Below are positions 10,276-22,939 of a stretch of DNA of 64,000 nucleotides, in pieces. The notes under the pieces are model-generated. The model searched no databases. It had not been told where the DNA came from and saw only the letters and a list, made by a program, of their open reading frames with translations. Within the stretch, counting starts at the first letter, position 1. Each line of letters starts with the position of its first letter. The translations under genes were made by a program, and so were the position numbers. Source of the DNA: Nitrosospira sp. (GTDB lineage Bacteria > Pseudomonadota > Gammaproteobacteria > Burkholderiales > Nitrosomonadaceae); assembly GCA_013821425.1 (NCBI GenBank), contig JACDGV010000007.1:36292-100291 (forward strand). Direction: 5' to 3'.

Positions 10276-11115
10276 ATGAGCTGGTATGCGACGAACCTGG
10301 TAAGCGCATTTCTGCTTCCGCCCTTCAACCTCATTCTGCTCGGCTTGACAGGCGTTCTGCTACTGAAACGCCGGCCTGGTTTCGGCAAGCTGGTGGTTAT
10401 GGCTGCGGTCACCCTGCTTTATCTATTGTCCATTCCATTTAACGCCGACGCCCTCCTGCAAAAACTGGAGACCGTGCCAAAACGTGACCCTCCTGATAGC
10501 GGCGCGCAGGCCATTGTCGTGCTGGGCGGAGGAACATATCACGATGCCCCGGAATATGAAGGAGATACCGTGGGCCGGTTCACGCTGGAGCGCATCCGTT
10601 ATGCCGCCCGGTTGCACCGCCTGACCGGGAAACCGATACTGGCGACCGGCGGCGATCCTCTAGGCGTTGGTTCTTCCGAAGCAGCACAGATGAAGGCAGT
10701 GCTGGAGCAGGAGTTTCAGGTTCCGGTGAAATGGATAGAAGGCGCTTCGCTCAACACGCGGGAAAACGCCTACAAGAGCTCCGCTATCCTCAAGCAGGAG
10801 AGGATTAGCCGTATCGCACTAGTTACCCACGCTTGGCATATGCCGCGAGCAGCAAGGGAATTTGAACAGGCCGGGTTCGAGATCGTTCCCGCTGCGACCG
10901 CGTACACCACCCGCCACAAAACGGACGTATTCGCATTCATCCCCACGGCTGGAGCCCTGCAAAAAAGCAAGCTGTTCTTCCACGAAGTCATAGGCATATT
11001 GTGGTATCGCCTACTGCCTGTCCTCGATCCGACGTGGCTTTCATCCCGCCCGGAATTGCCGCATCCGGTCCATGTGAACATGTTTCCGCCGCCTCCGGGT
11101 TCCAACCCCGAATAG
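10276..11115 (+). CDS. ElyC/SanA/YdcF (DUF218) family membrane protein
   Basis: A 279-residue protein. Two N-terminal membrane segments (about residues 8-28 and 38-56) precede a DUF218 domain. Characteristic parts are AIVVLGGGTYHD, ERIRYAARLHRLTGKPILATGG, and RISRIALVTHAWHMPRAAREFEQAG. ElyC-type proteins are linked to peptidoglycan and undecaprenyl-phosphate metabolism in the envelope, SanA to vancomycin barrier function. Which applies here is unclear. The C-terminal ~35 residues are Pro-rich and probably disordered. Monocistronic; no strong Shine-Dalgarno was seen. Confidence 0.85.
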   Translation: MSWYATNLVSAFLLPPFNLILLGLTGVLLLKRRPGFGKLVVMAAVTLLYLLSIPFNADALLQKLETVPKRDPPDSGAQAIVVLGGGTYHDAPEYEGDTVGRFTLERIRYAARLHRLTGKPILATGGDPLGVGSSEAAQMKAVLEQEFQVPVKWIEGASLNTRENAYKSSAILKQERISRIALVTHAWHMPRAAREFEQAGFEIVPAATAYTTRHKTDVFAFIPTAGALQKSKLFFHEVIGILWYRLLPVLDPTWLSSRPELPHPVHVNMFPPPPGSNPE

Positions 11116-11321
11116 GAATTGCTCCGCGTCGCGCATATCTGCTCCGAATCAAACCGGTGGAACCTGTTGCTGGTAAAATGACTGAAACCGACGCGGGAGA
11201 CCGGCGAATCATGAGGCAACCGATACCAATAGAGGGAATGATGACCGGCGGAATTCCCTTCTCCTCATAGCCAGTACGCCGTGCCGTATCTCATGCGGCG
11301 AACTTACAGAGAGGCAATAAC

Positions 11322-11738
11322 GTGAAAGCGCGCATCAAGTGGAAGAACGGAATGAGCTTTCTGGCTCAATCGGGCAGCGGCCATGCCGTACTCATGGATG
11401 GTCCACCCGAAGCAGGCGGCAAAAATTCGGGACCGCGTCCGATGGAAATGTTGTTAATGGGAACCGGCGGTTGCGCAGCTTTTGACGTGGTGCTGATTCT
11501 TAAAAAGAGCCGCCAGGATATCAGCGACTGCGTAGTCGAAATCGAAGCAGAACGGGCTGCGCAAGAACCCAAGGTATTCGTCCGGATTCACTTTCATTTT
11601 ATCCTGACCGGAAGAAAACTAGACCCCCCCCAGGTAGCCCGGGCTATTACCCTTTCTGCGGAAAAATACTGTTCGGCCTCGATAATGCTGGGAAAAACAG
11701 CGCAACTGACACACGACTTTGAAATCGTGGAGGCTTGA
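11322..11738 (+). CDS. OsmC/Ohr family protein (YhfA-like)
   Basis: A 138-residue OsmC-fold protein. The family's two redox cysteines are present as Cys51 in MGTGGCAAFDVV and Cys117 in LSAEKYCSASIML. The arrangement resembles the YhfA subgroup rather than Ohr, in which the reduction of organic hydroperoxides is best shown. Cytosolic. A GAGAGG sequence lies shortly before the start, which is GTG at 11322. It ends 18 bases before the convergent coq7. Confidence 0.88.
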   Translation: MKARIKWKNGMSFLAQSGSGHAVLMDGPPEAGGKNSGPRPMEMLLMGTGGCAAFDVVLILKKSRQDISDCVVEIEAERAAQEPKVFVRIHFHFILTGRKLDPPQVARAITLSAEKYCSASIMLGKTAQLTHDFEIVEA

Positions 11739-11756
11739 AGCCTCAAAACCTTCTGT

Positions 11757-12383
11757 TTAAACCCAATACGCGGTTTTCGTCATCACTTTCGATCCCAGCT
11801 TCATTATCAGCTTCGCCGGCGTTGGCAATTCCTCCCCGCCATGAGCCATTGCCGTGGTGGCATGACCGGCTTCGTCGATCTGCATCTGGGCGACGATGGC
11901 ACGGCTTTTCCCGTCCTTATGCGGTAAGCGCTTCAAATGCCCAGCCAGATGCGTCTCCACCTGACGTTCGGTTTCGGCGAGAAACCCGAGGTTCCATTTA
12001 TCGCCGAGCATGCCTGCGAACGCACCGATCGCCAATGACCCTCCGTACCACAACGGATTCAATAGGCTCTTGCGTCCGCTCAATTCCGCGATGCGCCGCT
12101 CGGTCCAGGCGAGATGTTCGGTTTCTTCCCGCGCCGCCTGCGTCAGCGCGCGCTGCACCTCTGCGTCATGCGCGGTAAGCGCCTGCCCCTGATAGAGCGC
12201 CTGTGCGCAGATTTCACCAACGTGATTCACGCGCATCAACGCGCTGGATTCACGTTTTTCCCAATCATTGAGTTCACTTTCCGGCAGCTCGGATCCCGGC
12301 ACGGCCCGCAGTGTTTGCGCCGGTGTCAGCAATGTGCGTAGGGCATGGTCGAAGCCGATGATAAATTTGTCGATGTTGGGCAT
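11757..12383 (-). CDS. coq7: 2-polyprenyl-3-methyl-6-methoxy-1,4-benzoquinone monooxygenase
   Basis: Di-iron hydroxylase that adds the C6 hydroxyl (UbiF-equivalent step) in aerobic ubiquinone synthesis, bound to the inner-membrane face. 208 residues, typical of bacterial Coq7. All six iron ligands are visible: Glu57 (RVNHVGE), Glu87 and His90 (EETEH), Glu139 (ETERQ), and Glu171 and His174 (DEAGH). GGGAGGG precedes the ATG. It lies 35 bases downstream of the glcF C-terminal frame on the same strand, so cotranscription is possible. Confidence 0.95.
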   Translation of the reverse strand: MPNIDKFIIGFDHALRTLLTPAQTLRAVPGSELPESELNDWEKRESSALMRVNHVGEICAQALYQGQALTAHDAEVQRALTQAAREETEHLAWTERRIAELSGRKSLLNPLWYGGSLAIGAFAGMLGDKWNLGFLAETERQVETHLAGHLKRLPHKDGKSRAIVAQMQIDEAGHATTAMAHGGEELPTPAKLIMKLGSKVMTKTAYWV

Positions 12384-12418
12384 GAAACCCTCCCGGAAAA
12401 AAATACAAACAATATTAT

Positions 12419-13540
12419 TTACGATTGTATACCCATTTGCCGCGCGACCAGCGTAACCGGATGCACGATCTCGATCTCCAAACCTGCTTCGCGCAACCCG
12501 CTGCCAATATACATGGCGCAGCCGACGTTGGATGTGACGAGATAACGCGCGCAGCTTGCGTTTAACAACGCCGCGATCTTATCGGCCCGCAACGCCTTCG
12601 CCATCTCCGGCTGATCGAGGAAATAGGTTCCGGCGGCGCCACAGCACCGATCATTCCCGGCGAGCGGCGCGACCAGAGCTCCAGGTATGCGCGCCAGCAG
12701 GGCATAGGAATGGGCCGAGGCGCGTAACACATTACGAAGGCTGCAAGGTTCATGAACCATGATTTCGTGCGGCAGAGGGGCCAACTTCACCTCATCCCAG
12801 CCCTCGGCCACTGCCAGAAACGCGCTAATGTCCATCACCCTGGCTGTAAATTTACCGGCCAACCTGTTCCCGGGATTGCTTTCTACAACACTCCCTTTCG
12901 GTTCCGAGTGTATTTGATAAGGTGTCGCTGACGGTTGCGATGACGAGGGTAAAAATACGTGCTCCGCCAATTGCACGCCGCAGCCCGACGCCGTGCTAAT
13001 GATTGAGTCCAATTTCAATCCGTTGAAAGCCACAATATTCCTGCGCGACAACTGCGCCGCCGTCTCCAAATCTCCGCCATGCTGATGCAAGGCACCGCAG
13101 CAGGTCTGGGCGGGCGGCACATGTACCGTGTAGCCTAGACGATTAAGCACGAATATTGCCGCGTTGAGCGTGGCAACATCCGTCAGCCGTGCGACGCAAC
13201 CGAGGAACAGCCCAACTTGCCCCCGTGGCTTCCCTGCTGATGGATAAACTGCTTGCCACGATCCGGAATCCGCGCCGCCCAACGCGGCGAAGGACTTGCC
13301 GATGGGGGGAAGCTGCGCCTCCAGCAGGGCAAGTGTTGCTTTTCCCAATAATCCGGATTTACGCGTCCATTTCTGCAAGCCTCCTCTCTGGTAGAACCGC
13401 AACAGCGGGCGCAACGCATCAATGCGTGCCGGCCTGGTAAGTAACTCGCGCTCCGCCCATTTGCGGAACCAGGATTTTCGCATCGCAGGCTTCCCATCCA
13501 ACGGGAGGGGCTGTGACGTTGTCATCGCCGCGCGCGCCAT
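12419..13540 (-). CDS. glcF: Glycolate oxidase iron-sulfur subunit, C-terminal frame (frameshifted glcF)
   Basis: Carries the two cysteine-rich CCG domains of GlcF/heterodisulfide-reductase-type subunits: [10 protein letters not shown] with GCGVQL, then HEPCSLRN with CCGAAGTYF. Together with the overlapping upstream frame (13419-13832) it makes one complete GlcF, which passes electrons from the GlcDE flavoprotein when glycolate is oxidised to glyoxylate. The ATG at 13540 is probably not a natural start, because [10 protein letters not shown] continues the upstream frame's LIDGAR segment directly. Joined, the protein would be ~470 residues, longer than E. coli GlcF (407), with a Ser/Pro-rich insert near residues 195-235 of this frame. 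The genes glcD and glcE are not in the window. Confidence 0.8.
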   Translation of the reverse strand: MARAAMTTSQPLPLDGKPAMRKSWFRKWAERELLTRPARIDALRPLLRFYQRGGLQKWTRKSGLLGKATLALLEAQLPPIGKSFAALGGADSGSWQAVYPSAGKPRGQVGLFLGCVARLTDVATLNAAIFVLNRLGYTVHVPPAQTCCGALHQHGGDLETAAQLSRRNIVAFNGLKLDSIISTASGCGVQLAEHVFLPSSSQPSATPYQIHSEPKGSVVESNPGNRLAGKFTARVMDISAFLAVAEGWDEVKLAPLPHEIMVHEPCSLRNVLRASAHSYALLARIPGALVAPLAGNDRCCGAAGTYFLDQPEMAKALRADKIAALLNASCARYLVTSNVGCAMYIGSGLREAGLEIEIVHPVTLVARQMGIQS

Positions 13541-13832
13541 CGATCAATTGTCCAAAACGCACATGGTTCGGGCATGCTGCCTCGCACGCCCGGCATGTGA
13601 GGCAGCGGTCCATATGCAGTGCGAAGCGCTCGTTCATTGGAATGCGTCCTGCCGCCACCCCGCTTATAAGCGCGATGCGCCCGCGAGGTGAATCCGCCTC
13701 CGAGAGTGTTATGCGATACGTGGGGCAATGCGGCAGGCAAAGACCGCAGGCGACGCAGCGGTTGGCCTCGTCGCTTATTTCGGCATCCAATAACTCGTGG
13801 GAAAACTGGGGGGGAAGATCAGCTGGTTTCAC
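13419..13832 (-). CDS. glcF: Glycolate oxidase iron-sulfur subunit, N-terminal frame (frameshifted glcF)
   Basis: Holds the two [4Fe-4S] ferredoxin motifs of Glc[15 protein letters not shown] (from Cys26) and [14 protein letters not shown] (from Cys77). After LIDGAR (residue ~101) the sequence loses similarity and runs 36 further residues in the wrong frame, while the correct continuation is in the frame of 12419-13540. The switch lies in an alternating GC tract (plus-strand 13528-13538). Loss of one CG dinucleotide would explain it, so it is either a slippage mutation or a sequencing error. GTG start; no upstream partner gene. Confidence 0.8.
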   Translation of the reverse strand: MKPADLPPQFSHELLDAEISDEANRCVACGLCLPHCPTYRITLSEADSPRGRIALISGVAAGRIPMNERFALHMDRCLTCRACEAACPNHVRFGQLIDGARGDDNVTAPPVGWEACDAKILVPQMGGARVTYQAGTH

Positions 13833-14177
13833 GATCGTATCCGCCGGAAAAGAGCCATAGACCGATTTTCATCAAAGCCGTTCGCATCCCGAAGTGTCAA
13901 CCTCCGGAATGGAAGACAAGACGCAGATCGCAACAGTGGCACTGGTGGCGAGTTGCGATTCGCTAACGGCGGTGGTGCTGGAAACATGTTTGGCATGAAT
14001 GCTCGCCAACGTCCCTGCGGTCTTGGCCGCAGCATCAACATGCAAAGGGTGCGCTAGCCGGCAGCGGCTTCGTTCCTGCTGATGGGGCTGGTCGCTGGCG
14101 GAGGGAGCGTCCCGCTGATTGCCCATGGGTATGTATCATCGCCTACACGGCCGACAGCAGTTCGGCCCATCGCTTGG
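13833..14177. other. Intergenic stretch without a supported gene
   Basis: 345 bases between the glcF start and the CBS-domain gene stop. Open frames here show no family features or Shine-Dalgarno. It presumably holds the glcF promoter. No repeat or hairpin of note. Confidence 0.5.
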
Positions 14178-14615
14178 TCAGCGAATCCCGTGGATGTAGC
14201 GTTCGAGTTGATTGATAATGAATTCCTGCCCAGAAATCGCGTCCTTAACCAGATCGCCAATGGAAATAATGCCGACGACCTGACCGTTATCAAGTACGGG
14301 CAAATGGCGAACCCGCATCTCGGTAACGAGTGCCATGCAATCCTCGGTTGTATAGTCGGGGTCTACATAGGCCACCTCGGACGTCATGATTTCTCTTACG
14401 CGTATGTCTTTCGCAGTCCTATCCAGCAGCAAGTAGGCCTTACGCGAATAATCTCTTTCGGTAACGATACCGACCAGCTTCCCATCCTCCAGCACCAGCA
14501 ATGCACCAATGTTCCTGGCAGCCATCGATTGCATCGCGTCAAACACGGAATTATCCGGCTCGATGCTTGCAACTTCGAATCCTTTGCCTTCCAGTAATTG
14601 CTTCACAGTAGCCAC
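14178..14615 (-). CDS. CBS-domain pair protein
   Basis: A 145-residue protein made of two tandem CBS domains: about residues 9-66 (NIGALLVLEDGKLVGIVTER) and 76-132 (RHLPVLDNGQVVGIISIGDL). Such stand-alone Bateman modules bind adenine nucleotides and act as energy or redox sensors on partner proteins. The DYSRKAYL segment between the domains is common in proteobacterial homologues. Cytosolic. The partner is unknown, and no transporter or kinase domain is fused. Confidence 0.9.
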   Translation of the reverse strand: MATVKQLLEGKGFEVASIEPDNSVFDAMQSMAARNIGALLVLEDGKLVGIVTERDYSRKAYLLLDRTAKDIRVREIMTSEVAYVDPDYTTEDCMALVTEMRVRHLPVLDNGQVVGIISIGDLVKDAISGQEFIINQLERYIHGIR

Positions 14616-14760
14616 GGCATAACTCCCACTTCAGTTTCGAATTTTTCATTCCAATCATAGCACGTCACGAAAGCCGGAGCAGGCTATGGCAATCAAGTGG
14701 CCAAATGGCGGGACGATGCAATTAATCGGCACCTCCCTCCTGCTGACCCTGCCCGGATGC

Positions 14761-15951
14761 CTACAGCAACCGGCTCTTATCACCCCGGGCAAAACCTATT
14801 AGAGGCAGGTCCACATATTTGCCGAAACCGATGACCTTGAACAATTCTCCCATTTCGGCCGGGCTTACCAGCTTTTGCACCTGATTCGCCAGCGGCAGAT
14901 AGTCCTTTGCGTTCTCCGCAGGAGTCTGCGCCAGAATTCCAGTTATTCCGCAGTTGATGAGAAAATTGGCCTGAGTCGTGTAACCCAGCAACTTCAGTCC
15001 GGCCCTGGTAGCCCGTTCGGTCACGGCACTGAAGTCGACATGGCTGGTAATATCCTGCAGGCCCGGCAAATAAAAAGGATCGTCGTGAGCATGATGGCGA
15101 TAATGGCACATCAATGTTCCCCGGCTACGCTGGGGATGATAATACTCATCCCGGCCAAAGCCATAGTCGATCAATATGATCGCGCCGTGCTGCAAAATAT
15201 TCCCCAGGCTGAATATGAAACGCTGGGCGGCCAGGCCGATTTCGGTGACGTAGGTGTCGCCATGGGCGGCGCCGGAATTGATCCGGGCATTGAGTTCAAG
15301 GGTGGCGGCGAAGAGCTCTCCTTCGACGAGGGGGCGATCGCTCCATGTCAACTTATCCCTGTCGAATGTTACGCCACGCTCGAACAGGTGAGACCCCGAC
15401 CATGCCACCAGATGCACCGGCATTGCATCCAGCACCTCATTGGCAAGCATCAGCCCGTTGAATTCGAAAGGTAAATGTTCCAGCCAGACAACCCGCGAGG
15501 CAAGATGCGGGGCGGACTTTTCAAACAGGCGGCGTTGCCGCTGCTGCAGGTCCCCGCTGACTTCAAGAATGAAATACTCCCTTGGCAAGCGGCCGAGTCT
15601 TTCGAGTTCAAGCAATAAGTCGAGTGCGAGTTTGCCCGTGCCGGCACCGAATTCCAGAATACTGCCGTCAGAATCCTGCGTTTCCAGCACTTGTGCGGCT
15701 TGCCGTGCCAAGGCTCTACCGAACAGAGAGGAAATTTCCGGGCCAGTGACAAAGTCTCCTTCAAGCCCGAATTTTGCTGCACCGCCGCTGTAGTAACCCC
15801 TTCCCGGGGCGTATAACACCAGCCTCATATAATGCTCGAACGAAATCCACCCGCCGGCAGCGGCGAGTTCGGCGAGTATCAGTTGCTTTAAGGCGAGACT
15901 ATGCTGGACGGAAGTCTCCCCTGGCACAGGCAGTGGCGGTATTGGCTGCAT
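14761..15951 (-). CDS. MidA/DUF185 family SAM-dependent methyltransferase
   Basis: About 396 residues. Homologue of NDUFAF7/MidA, an arginine methyltransferase needed for respiratory complex I assembly in eukaryotes; the bacterial role is inferred only. Family signatures are GWISFEHYMRLVLYAPGRGYYSGG, FVTGPEISSLFGRALARQ, ILEFGAGTGKLALDLL (SAM motif I) and LIDYGFGRDEYYHPQR. The start is placed at the ATG at 15951 (protein MQPIPPLPVPGE). The longer frame to 16083 would run through the divergent SDR gene. Divergent from that gene with ~67 bases between starts. Confidence 0.9.
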   Translation of the reverse strand: MQPIPPLPVPGETSVQHSLALKQLILAELAAAGGWISFEHYMRLVLYAPGRGYYSGGAAKFGLEGDFVTGPEISSLFGRALARQAAQVLETQDSDGSILEFGAGTGKLALDLLLELERLGRLPREYFILEVSGDLQQRQRRLFEKSAPHLASRVVWLEHLPFEFNGLMLANEVLDAMPVHLVAWSGSHLFERGVTFDRDKLTWSDRPLVEGELFAATLELNARINSGAAHGDTYVTEIGLAAQRFIFSLGNILQHGAIILIDYGFGRDEYYHPQRSRGTLMCHYRHHAHDDPFYLPGLQDITSHVDFSAVTERATRAGLKLLGYTTQANFLINCGITGILAQTPAENAKDYLPLANQVQKLVSPAEMGELFKVIGFGKYVDLPLIGFARGDKSRLL

Positions 15952-16018
15952 TGGGTCTATGCTACGCTTTACCGAATTATAAAAATCGGATCGATTCACA
16001 AGTGTAGAGGAGATAGCG

Positions 16019-16759
16019 ATGCAAGGGAAAGTAATACTCGTTACCGGGGGAGCCAAGCGCGTCGGCGCAGCGACATGTCGCAAATTGCATGCTCGGGGGG
16101 CAAACCTGATCGTTCATTATAGGGAATCGGGGAAGGAAGCACGCGCGTTGCAGTCGGAACTCGATCAGAACCGTGCCGGATCGGTGGCACTGGTGCAGGC
16201 CGATCTGCTGGACATTGCGCGCCTACCTCATGTGGTTGACGAAACCGTGAATCATTTTGGGAAACTCGACGCGCTCGTCAATAATGCATCCAGCTTTTTC
16301 CCCACCCCGATTGGAGAAATCACGGAGAGCATGTGGGATGACCTTATCGGCAGCAACTTGAAGGCTCCGCTATTCCTGTCGCAGGCCGCGGCGCCACAGC
16401 TCACGAAACACCGAGGTTGTATTGTCAATATCGTGGATATCCACTCGGAGTGGCCGCTAAAACGATACGTGGTATATAACTCCGCAAAAGGCGGCCTGGC
16501 CTCTCTCACCCGGTCCCTGGCACTGGAGCTTGCACCGGAAGTCAGGGTAAATGGCATTTCTCCCGGCCCTATACTGTGGCCGGAGGCAGGCGAGTGGACG
16601 GATGAAGCAGCGCGGCAGCGCATTATCAATAGAACTCTGCTGAAACGAACGGGCGAACCGGAGGATATTGCAAAAACGGCCGCGTTTCTGATCGCTGATG
16701 CGCCCTATATTACCGGGCAGATTATTGCGGTGGACGGGGGGCGGAGCGTGAATCTATAG
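16019..16759 (+). CDS. Pteridine reductase-like short-chain dehydrogenase
   Basis: A 246-residue SDR. The nucleotide site is TGGAKRVG (residues 9-16), the pteridine-reductase version with basic residues selecting NADPH. The catalytic set is Asp140, Tyr153 and Lys157. An Asp replaces the usual SDR Ser at the same 13-residue spacing before Tyr as in trypanosomatid PTR1. NNASSFFPTP is also typical of the group. It probably reduces dihydropteridines (FolM-like) in folate/biopterin metabolism. AGAGGAGAT precedes the ATG. Confidence 0.87.
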   Translation: MQGKVILVTGGAKRVGAATCRKLHARGANLIVHYRESGKEARALQSELDQNRAGSVALVQADLLDIARLPHVVDETVNHFGKLDALVNNASSFFPTPIGEITESMWDDLIGSNLKAPLFLSQAAAPQLTKHRGCIVNIVDIHSEWPLKRYVVYNSAKGGLASLTRSLALELAPEVRVNGISPGPILWPEAGEWTDEAARQRIINRTLLKRTGEPEDIAKTAAFLIADAPYITGQIIAVDGGRSVNL

Positions 16760-16764
16760 GTGGC

Positions 16765-16803
16765 AGCCACAAAGGGTAGCCGCAAAGGGTAGCCGCAAAC
16801 AAT
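16765..16803 (+). repeat. Three 13-bp tandem repeats
   Basis: Units AGCCACAAAGGGT, AGCCGCAAAGGGT and AGCCGCAAACAAT follow head to tail just after the SDR stop and before the convergent gatB stop. The last unit has diverged at its end. No function is evident. Confidence 0.7.
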
Positions 16804-16829
16804 CGGGAAACAGCGAAGGCTCTCCCAGC

Positions 16830-18338
16830 TCATTCCTGGATCACGCTTCCGTCTGCAAGTTTTTTCTTCAATATCATATTCACCTGCGCCGGATCGGCCT
16901 TGCCTTTGGCCGCCTTCATTACCTGTCCGACGAGGGAATTGAAGGCTTTCTCCTTGCCGGCCCTGAATTCCTCCACAGACTTTCCGTTAGCGGCTATCAC
17001 TTCTCCAACCAATTTTTCCAGTTCGCCTGAATCAGAGATCTGCTTCAATCCCTGCGAGTCGATAATCTGGTCCACAAGATTTTCATCGAACGGCCTGTCC
17101 CCGCTCTTCCATGAGAGGGCCTTCTCACCGGCTGCACTGACCTTGACCCACATCTGCCTAAACACTTCTTTGGCGATCTTGCCTGAGATGGTGCCATCCC
17201 TGATGCGCGTCAGAAGCCGCGCAAGCTGCCCTGGCAATAGCGGGCAATCGTCAAACCACCTTCCTTCGTTGTTAAGGTAACTGGAGATCTCCCCCATTAT
17301 CCAGTTTGCGCACAGTTTCGCCTCAGCAGGAAGTTTGCCGGCAACCGCGTTGAAGTACTCCGCTATCTCGCGATCGACGGTCATGGCCGCCGCGTCATAG
17401 GGAGAGAGTCCATAGTCGCGCTCAAGGCGTGTCCGCATTTGCTGTGGCAGTTCAGGAAGCCCGCCACGCACTTCCTCGACCCAACTCTGCGGGATTTCAA
17501 GCGGCAACAAATCCGGATCGGGAAAGTAGCGGTAATCCTGAGCATCTTCCTTGCTGCGCATGGCTCGGGTTTCATCCTTTTCCGGATCATAGAGCCGGGT
17601 TTGCTGCTGTATGATTCCGCCGTCCTTGATGAGTTCTATCTGGCGTCTGGCTTCGTAATCGATAGCCTTCTCAAGAAAGCGGAACGAGTTGAGATTTTTT
17701 ATTTCGCACCGGGTACCTAGCTTGTCCGATCCTTTGGGACGCACGGATACGTTGGCGTCACAGCGGAAGGAACCCTCCTGCATATTGCCGTCGCAAATGC
17801 CGATCCAGCGTACCAGTGTATGCAGTGTCTTGGCGTAGACTACTGCTTCGGCGCTGCTGCGCATATCCGGTTCGGAAACGATTTCGAGCAAGGGCGTCCC
17901 AGCACGATTCAGATCAATGCCGGTCATGCCGTGAAAATCCTCATGCAATGACTTGCCCGCATCTTCTTCCAGGTGTGCCCGAACAAGACGAATGGTTTTC
18001 TCTATCTCGCCGACCTTAATCTTGACATTACCCCCCTCGACCACCGGTAACTCGTATTGGCTGATTTGATAACCCTTGGGCAAATCAGGATAAAAATAAT
18101 TCTTGCGCGCGAAAATTGACGGCGAATTGATTTTTGCTCCCACCGCGAGGCCCAGCTTGATCGCGCCTTCGACCGCGCCGCGATTCAACACGGGCAGAAC
18201 GCCCGGCAGCGCCAGATCAACCGCGCAAGCTTCCGCGTTAGGTGCAAGACCAAACGCGGTCGAGGCACCCGAGAATATTTTCGATCGGGTCGAAAGCTGG
18301 GCATGGACCTCAAGACCGACAACGATTTCCCATTGCAT
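16830..18338 (-). CDS. gatB: Asp-tRNA(Asn)/Glu-tRNA(Gln) amidotransferase subunit B
   Basis: Subunit that binds misacylated Glu-tRNA(Gln) and/or Asp-tRNA(Asn), activates the side chain with ATP, and completes amidation with ammonia from GatA. 502 residues, starting [15 protein letters not shown] as in homologues. [32 protein letters not shown] and [11 protein letters not shown] are signature segments. The C-terminal YqeY-like tail (residues ~350-500) contacts the tRNA. Third gene of gatC-gatA-gatB, 53 bases after gatA. Confidence 0.97.
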   Translation of the reverse strand: MQWEIVVGLEVHAQLSTRSKIFSGASTAFGLAPNAEACAVDLALPGVLPVLNRGAVEGAIKLGLAVGAKINSPSIFARKNYFYPDLPKGYQISQYELPVVEGGNVKIKVGEIEKTIRLVRAHLEEDAGKSLHEDFHGMTGIDLNRAGTPLLEIVSEPDMRSSAEAVVYAKTLHTLVRWIGICDGNMQEGSFRCDANVSVRPKGSDKLGTRCEIKNLNSFRFLEKAIDYEARRQIELIKDGGIIQQQTRLYDPEKDETRAMRSKEDAQDYRYFPDPDLLPLEIPQSWVEEVRGGLPELPQQMRTRLERDYGLSPYDAAAMTVDREIAEYFNAVAGKLPAEAKLCANWIMGEISSYLNNEGRWFDDCPLLPGQLARLLTRIRDGTISGKIAKEVFRQMWVKVSAAGEKALSWKSGDRPFDENLVDQIIDSQGLKQISDSGELEKLVGEVIAANGKSVEEFRAGKEKAFNSLVGQVMKAAKGKADPAQVNMILKKKLADGSVIQE

Positions 18339-18391
18339 TTGCGAGAATCCTTTCTTCTACAGCCGGCTTATTCCGGAGGGAAAAGCAGTCA

Positions 18392-19888
<1,497 letters not shown>

Positions 19889-19972
19889 GATGTTCGCTGG
19901 GCGAAGCAGATTGTGAAAAAGGTTTCAGATGGAAGGAAAATGCAGGGATAGCAGCGCGGCTTCCGCGAGACT

Positions 19973-20260
19973 TTACTCGATAACCTTGGGCACCAGGTAA
20001 AGCCCCCCCTCGACCTGGGGCGCTATCGATTGAAACAATTCACGCTGATCGGTCTCGGTTACGGCATCCGGGCGGAGCCGCTGGGTGACATCCTGAGAGT
20101 GGGACATGGGTTTTAATGCCGATGTGTCCACCGCCTGCATCTGCTCGATGAGGCTGAAGATACCGGACAACTGAGTCAGCGCCGCCCGCGCCTCATCCTC
20201 GCCAATTTCAATCCGGGCCAAGTTCGCGACCCGCTTCACATCATCCAGGGACAGAGACAT
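19973..20260 (-). CDS. gatC: Asp-tRNA(Asn)/Glu-tRNA(Gln) amidotransferase subunit C
   Basis: 95-residue stabilising subunit that wraps between GatA and GatB. Typical segments are [35 protein letters not shown] and the C-terminal [20 protein letters not shown]. First gene of gatCAB, divergent from mreB across ~113 bases, which must hold both promoters. Confidence 0.95.
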   Translation of the reverse strand: MSLSLDDVKRVANLARIEIGEDEARAALTQLSGIFSLIEQMQAVDTSALKPMSHSQDVTQRLRPDAVTETDQRELFQSIAPQVEGGLYLVPKVIE

Positions 20261-20370
20261 TGGGCACAGAAACCCTTATATTCAAATAGCTAATAGAGTA
20301 TCATAGCGCGCCTGAGTGACACATTCTTTTCACGCGCTTTTGCCATCGTCGTTTGCAACGGATTCCGTAA

Positions 20371-21432
<1,062 letters not shown>

Positions 21433-21525
21433 ATGTTTTGCGCCAGTGATTAAATGGTTTTTTTTGACCACCTTTCTGGGCCCTTACTGGACGCACCCTG
21501 AACCGGAAACCGTGAAGCCCGGGAC

Positions 21526-22431
21526 GTGATGGAAATGGCCCCGCGGTTTTTCAGGCACGGCCCCAGTCTGCTGTCACGCCTGGTTTTTTTTGTAATGCTG
21601 TCGTTTGTGCTGATGGCAGTTGACTCGCGTTTCAAATACCTCATCGAAATTCGCCAGGCTTTCTCCGCAGTCGTTTATCCGCTCCAGAGACTGGCCAACG
21701 TGCCTATGGCACTCTATGATGGAGTAAGCGAGTTTTTCGACAGCCGAAACCTGACGGACGAAAACACATATCTCAAGCAACAGCATCTTCTTGACCAGGG
21801 CCTGTTACAACGGTTGCACGCACTAGAGGCTGAAAATGCACAGTTGCGCACGCTTCTGGATGCCGCGCAGAGGGCTGAAGGTAAAGCAGTCATGGCTGAA
21901 ATCCTGCACGTTCCACGCGACCCGTTCAACCGCAAGGTCATGCTCGATAAAGGCAGCCAAAGCGGAATTCAGGCGGGCCAGGTGGTGGTAGACAATGCCG
22001 GCGTCGTGGGACAGATTACCCGCAACTTTCCATGGGCATCAGAGGTCACGCTCATCACCGACAAGGACCACTCTGTACCGGTACAAGTGGTACGCAATGG
22101 CCTGCGCTCGATCGTATCCGGCAGCGGCGAGGATGGAACACTGGAACTTCGCTATCTGGCAGCTAACACTGACATTCAGGAAGGCGATAAGCTGGTAACC
22201 TCCGGAATAGATGGGATTTATCCCCCTGGCCTTCCGGTGGCCATTGTGTCCAAAATCGAGCGTAATTCGACTTATGTCTTTGCGCGCGTAACCTGCACGC
22301 CCGTGGCTGCGGTAGCCCACAACCGGCAACTGCTGATACTGGCTCCGCTTCCGCCAGCTGCGGAAATTCCCGCGGAAGCGTTCGAAACCCCGCCTGAGAA
22401 CAAGAAGCGAGAAAAAATTGGCCTTCGCTGA
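21526..22431 (+). CDS. mreC: Rod shape-determining protein MreC
   Basis: 301-residue bitopic elongasome protein that activates PBP2-RodA. One N-terminal membrane segment (residues ~15-35) and a coiled coil (~55-110, rich in Leu/Glu, e.g. LHALEAENAQLRTLLDAAQR) come first. A beta-domain pair (~115-275, VMLDKGSQSGIQAGQVVV, VPVQVVRNGLRSIVSG) follows. Start codons GTG 21526, ATG 21529 and ATG 21535 are close together with a weak Shine-Dalgarno, so the exact start is uncertain. 93 bases after mreB; overlaps mreD by 14 bases. Confidence 0.95.
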   Translation: MMEMAPRFFRHGPSLLSRLVFFVMLSFVLMAVDSRFKYLIEIRQAFSAVVYPLQRLANVPMALYDGVSEFFDSRNLTDENTYLKQQHLLDQGLLQRLHALEAENAQLRTLLDAAQRAEGKAVMAEILHVPRDPFNRKVMLDKGSQSGIQAGQVVVDNAGVVGQITRNFPWASEVTLITDKDHSVPVQVVRNGLRSIVSGSGEDGTLELRYLAANTDIQEGDKLVTSGIDGIYPPGLPVAIVSKIERNSTYVFARVTCTPVAAVAHNRQLLILAPLPPAAEIPAEAFETPPENKKREKIGLR

Positions 22432-22939
22432 TCAGCCCAAACAGGAAATTCTACTGCCCGTCAGAGGCTCGCTGATTTTGCTCAGCCTCACGTTGGCGCT
22501 GGTACTGAATCTGTTGCCGCTGAGGGGCGCGGCACTCGTGTTCTGGCCTGATTTCATCGCGTTGGCGATACTATACTGGTGTATCAGCCAACCGCAACGC
22601 GTCGGCATCAGTATCGCTTTTGTCATGGGACTGTTAATGGATGTGGGCCATGCCAGCACTTTTGGGCAGCATGGCCTGGCCTATAGCATAATGGCTTTTG
22701 CCGCGCTGGCGCTTCACCGGCGTTTGAGCATTTTCGGGGAGCTGAAACAGGCTCCGCAAATAGGATTGATACTGCTCCTCGGACAAACGGTCATACTTCT
22801 CACAGGCCTTCTCGATGGTTCCCATTTCCCGGGCTGGAATTTCTTTCTTGCCAGTGTCACCGGCACATTGCTTTGGCCGCTTTTCTCTTCACTACTGAAA
22901 TTGCCTCAGAGACCCCGATCTGATTCCGATGCACGATGA
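22418..22939 (+). CDS. mreD: Rod shape-determining protein MreD
   Basis: 173-residue inner-membrane protein with five or six hydrophobic segments, the usual MreD size. VFWPDFIALAILYWCISQP and FVMGLLMDVGHASTFGQHGLAYSIMAF are family-typical. It starts with TTG at 22418 inside the mreC end and overlaps mrdA by 4 bases, so translation is probably coupled. Confidence 0.93.
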   Translation: MAFADQPKQEILLPVRGSLILLSLTLALVLNLLPLRGAALVFWPDFIALAILYWCISQPQRVGISIAFVMGLLMDVGHASTFGQHGLAYSIMAFAALALHRRLSIFGELKQAPQIGLILLLGQTVILLTGLLDGSHFPGWNFFLASVTGTLLWPLFSSLLKLPQRPRSDSDAR

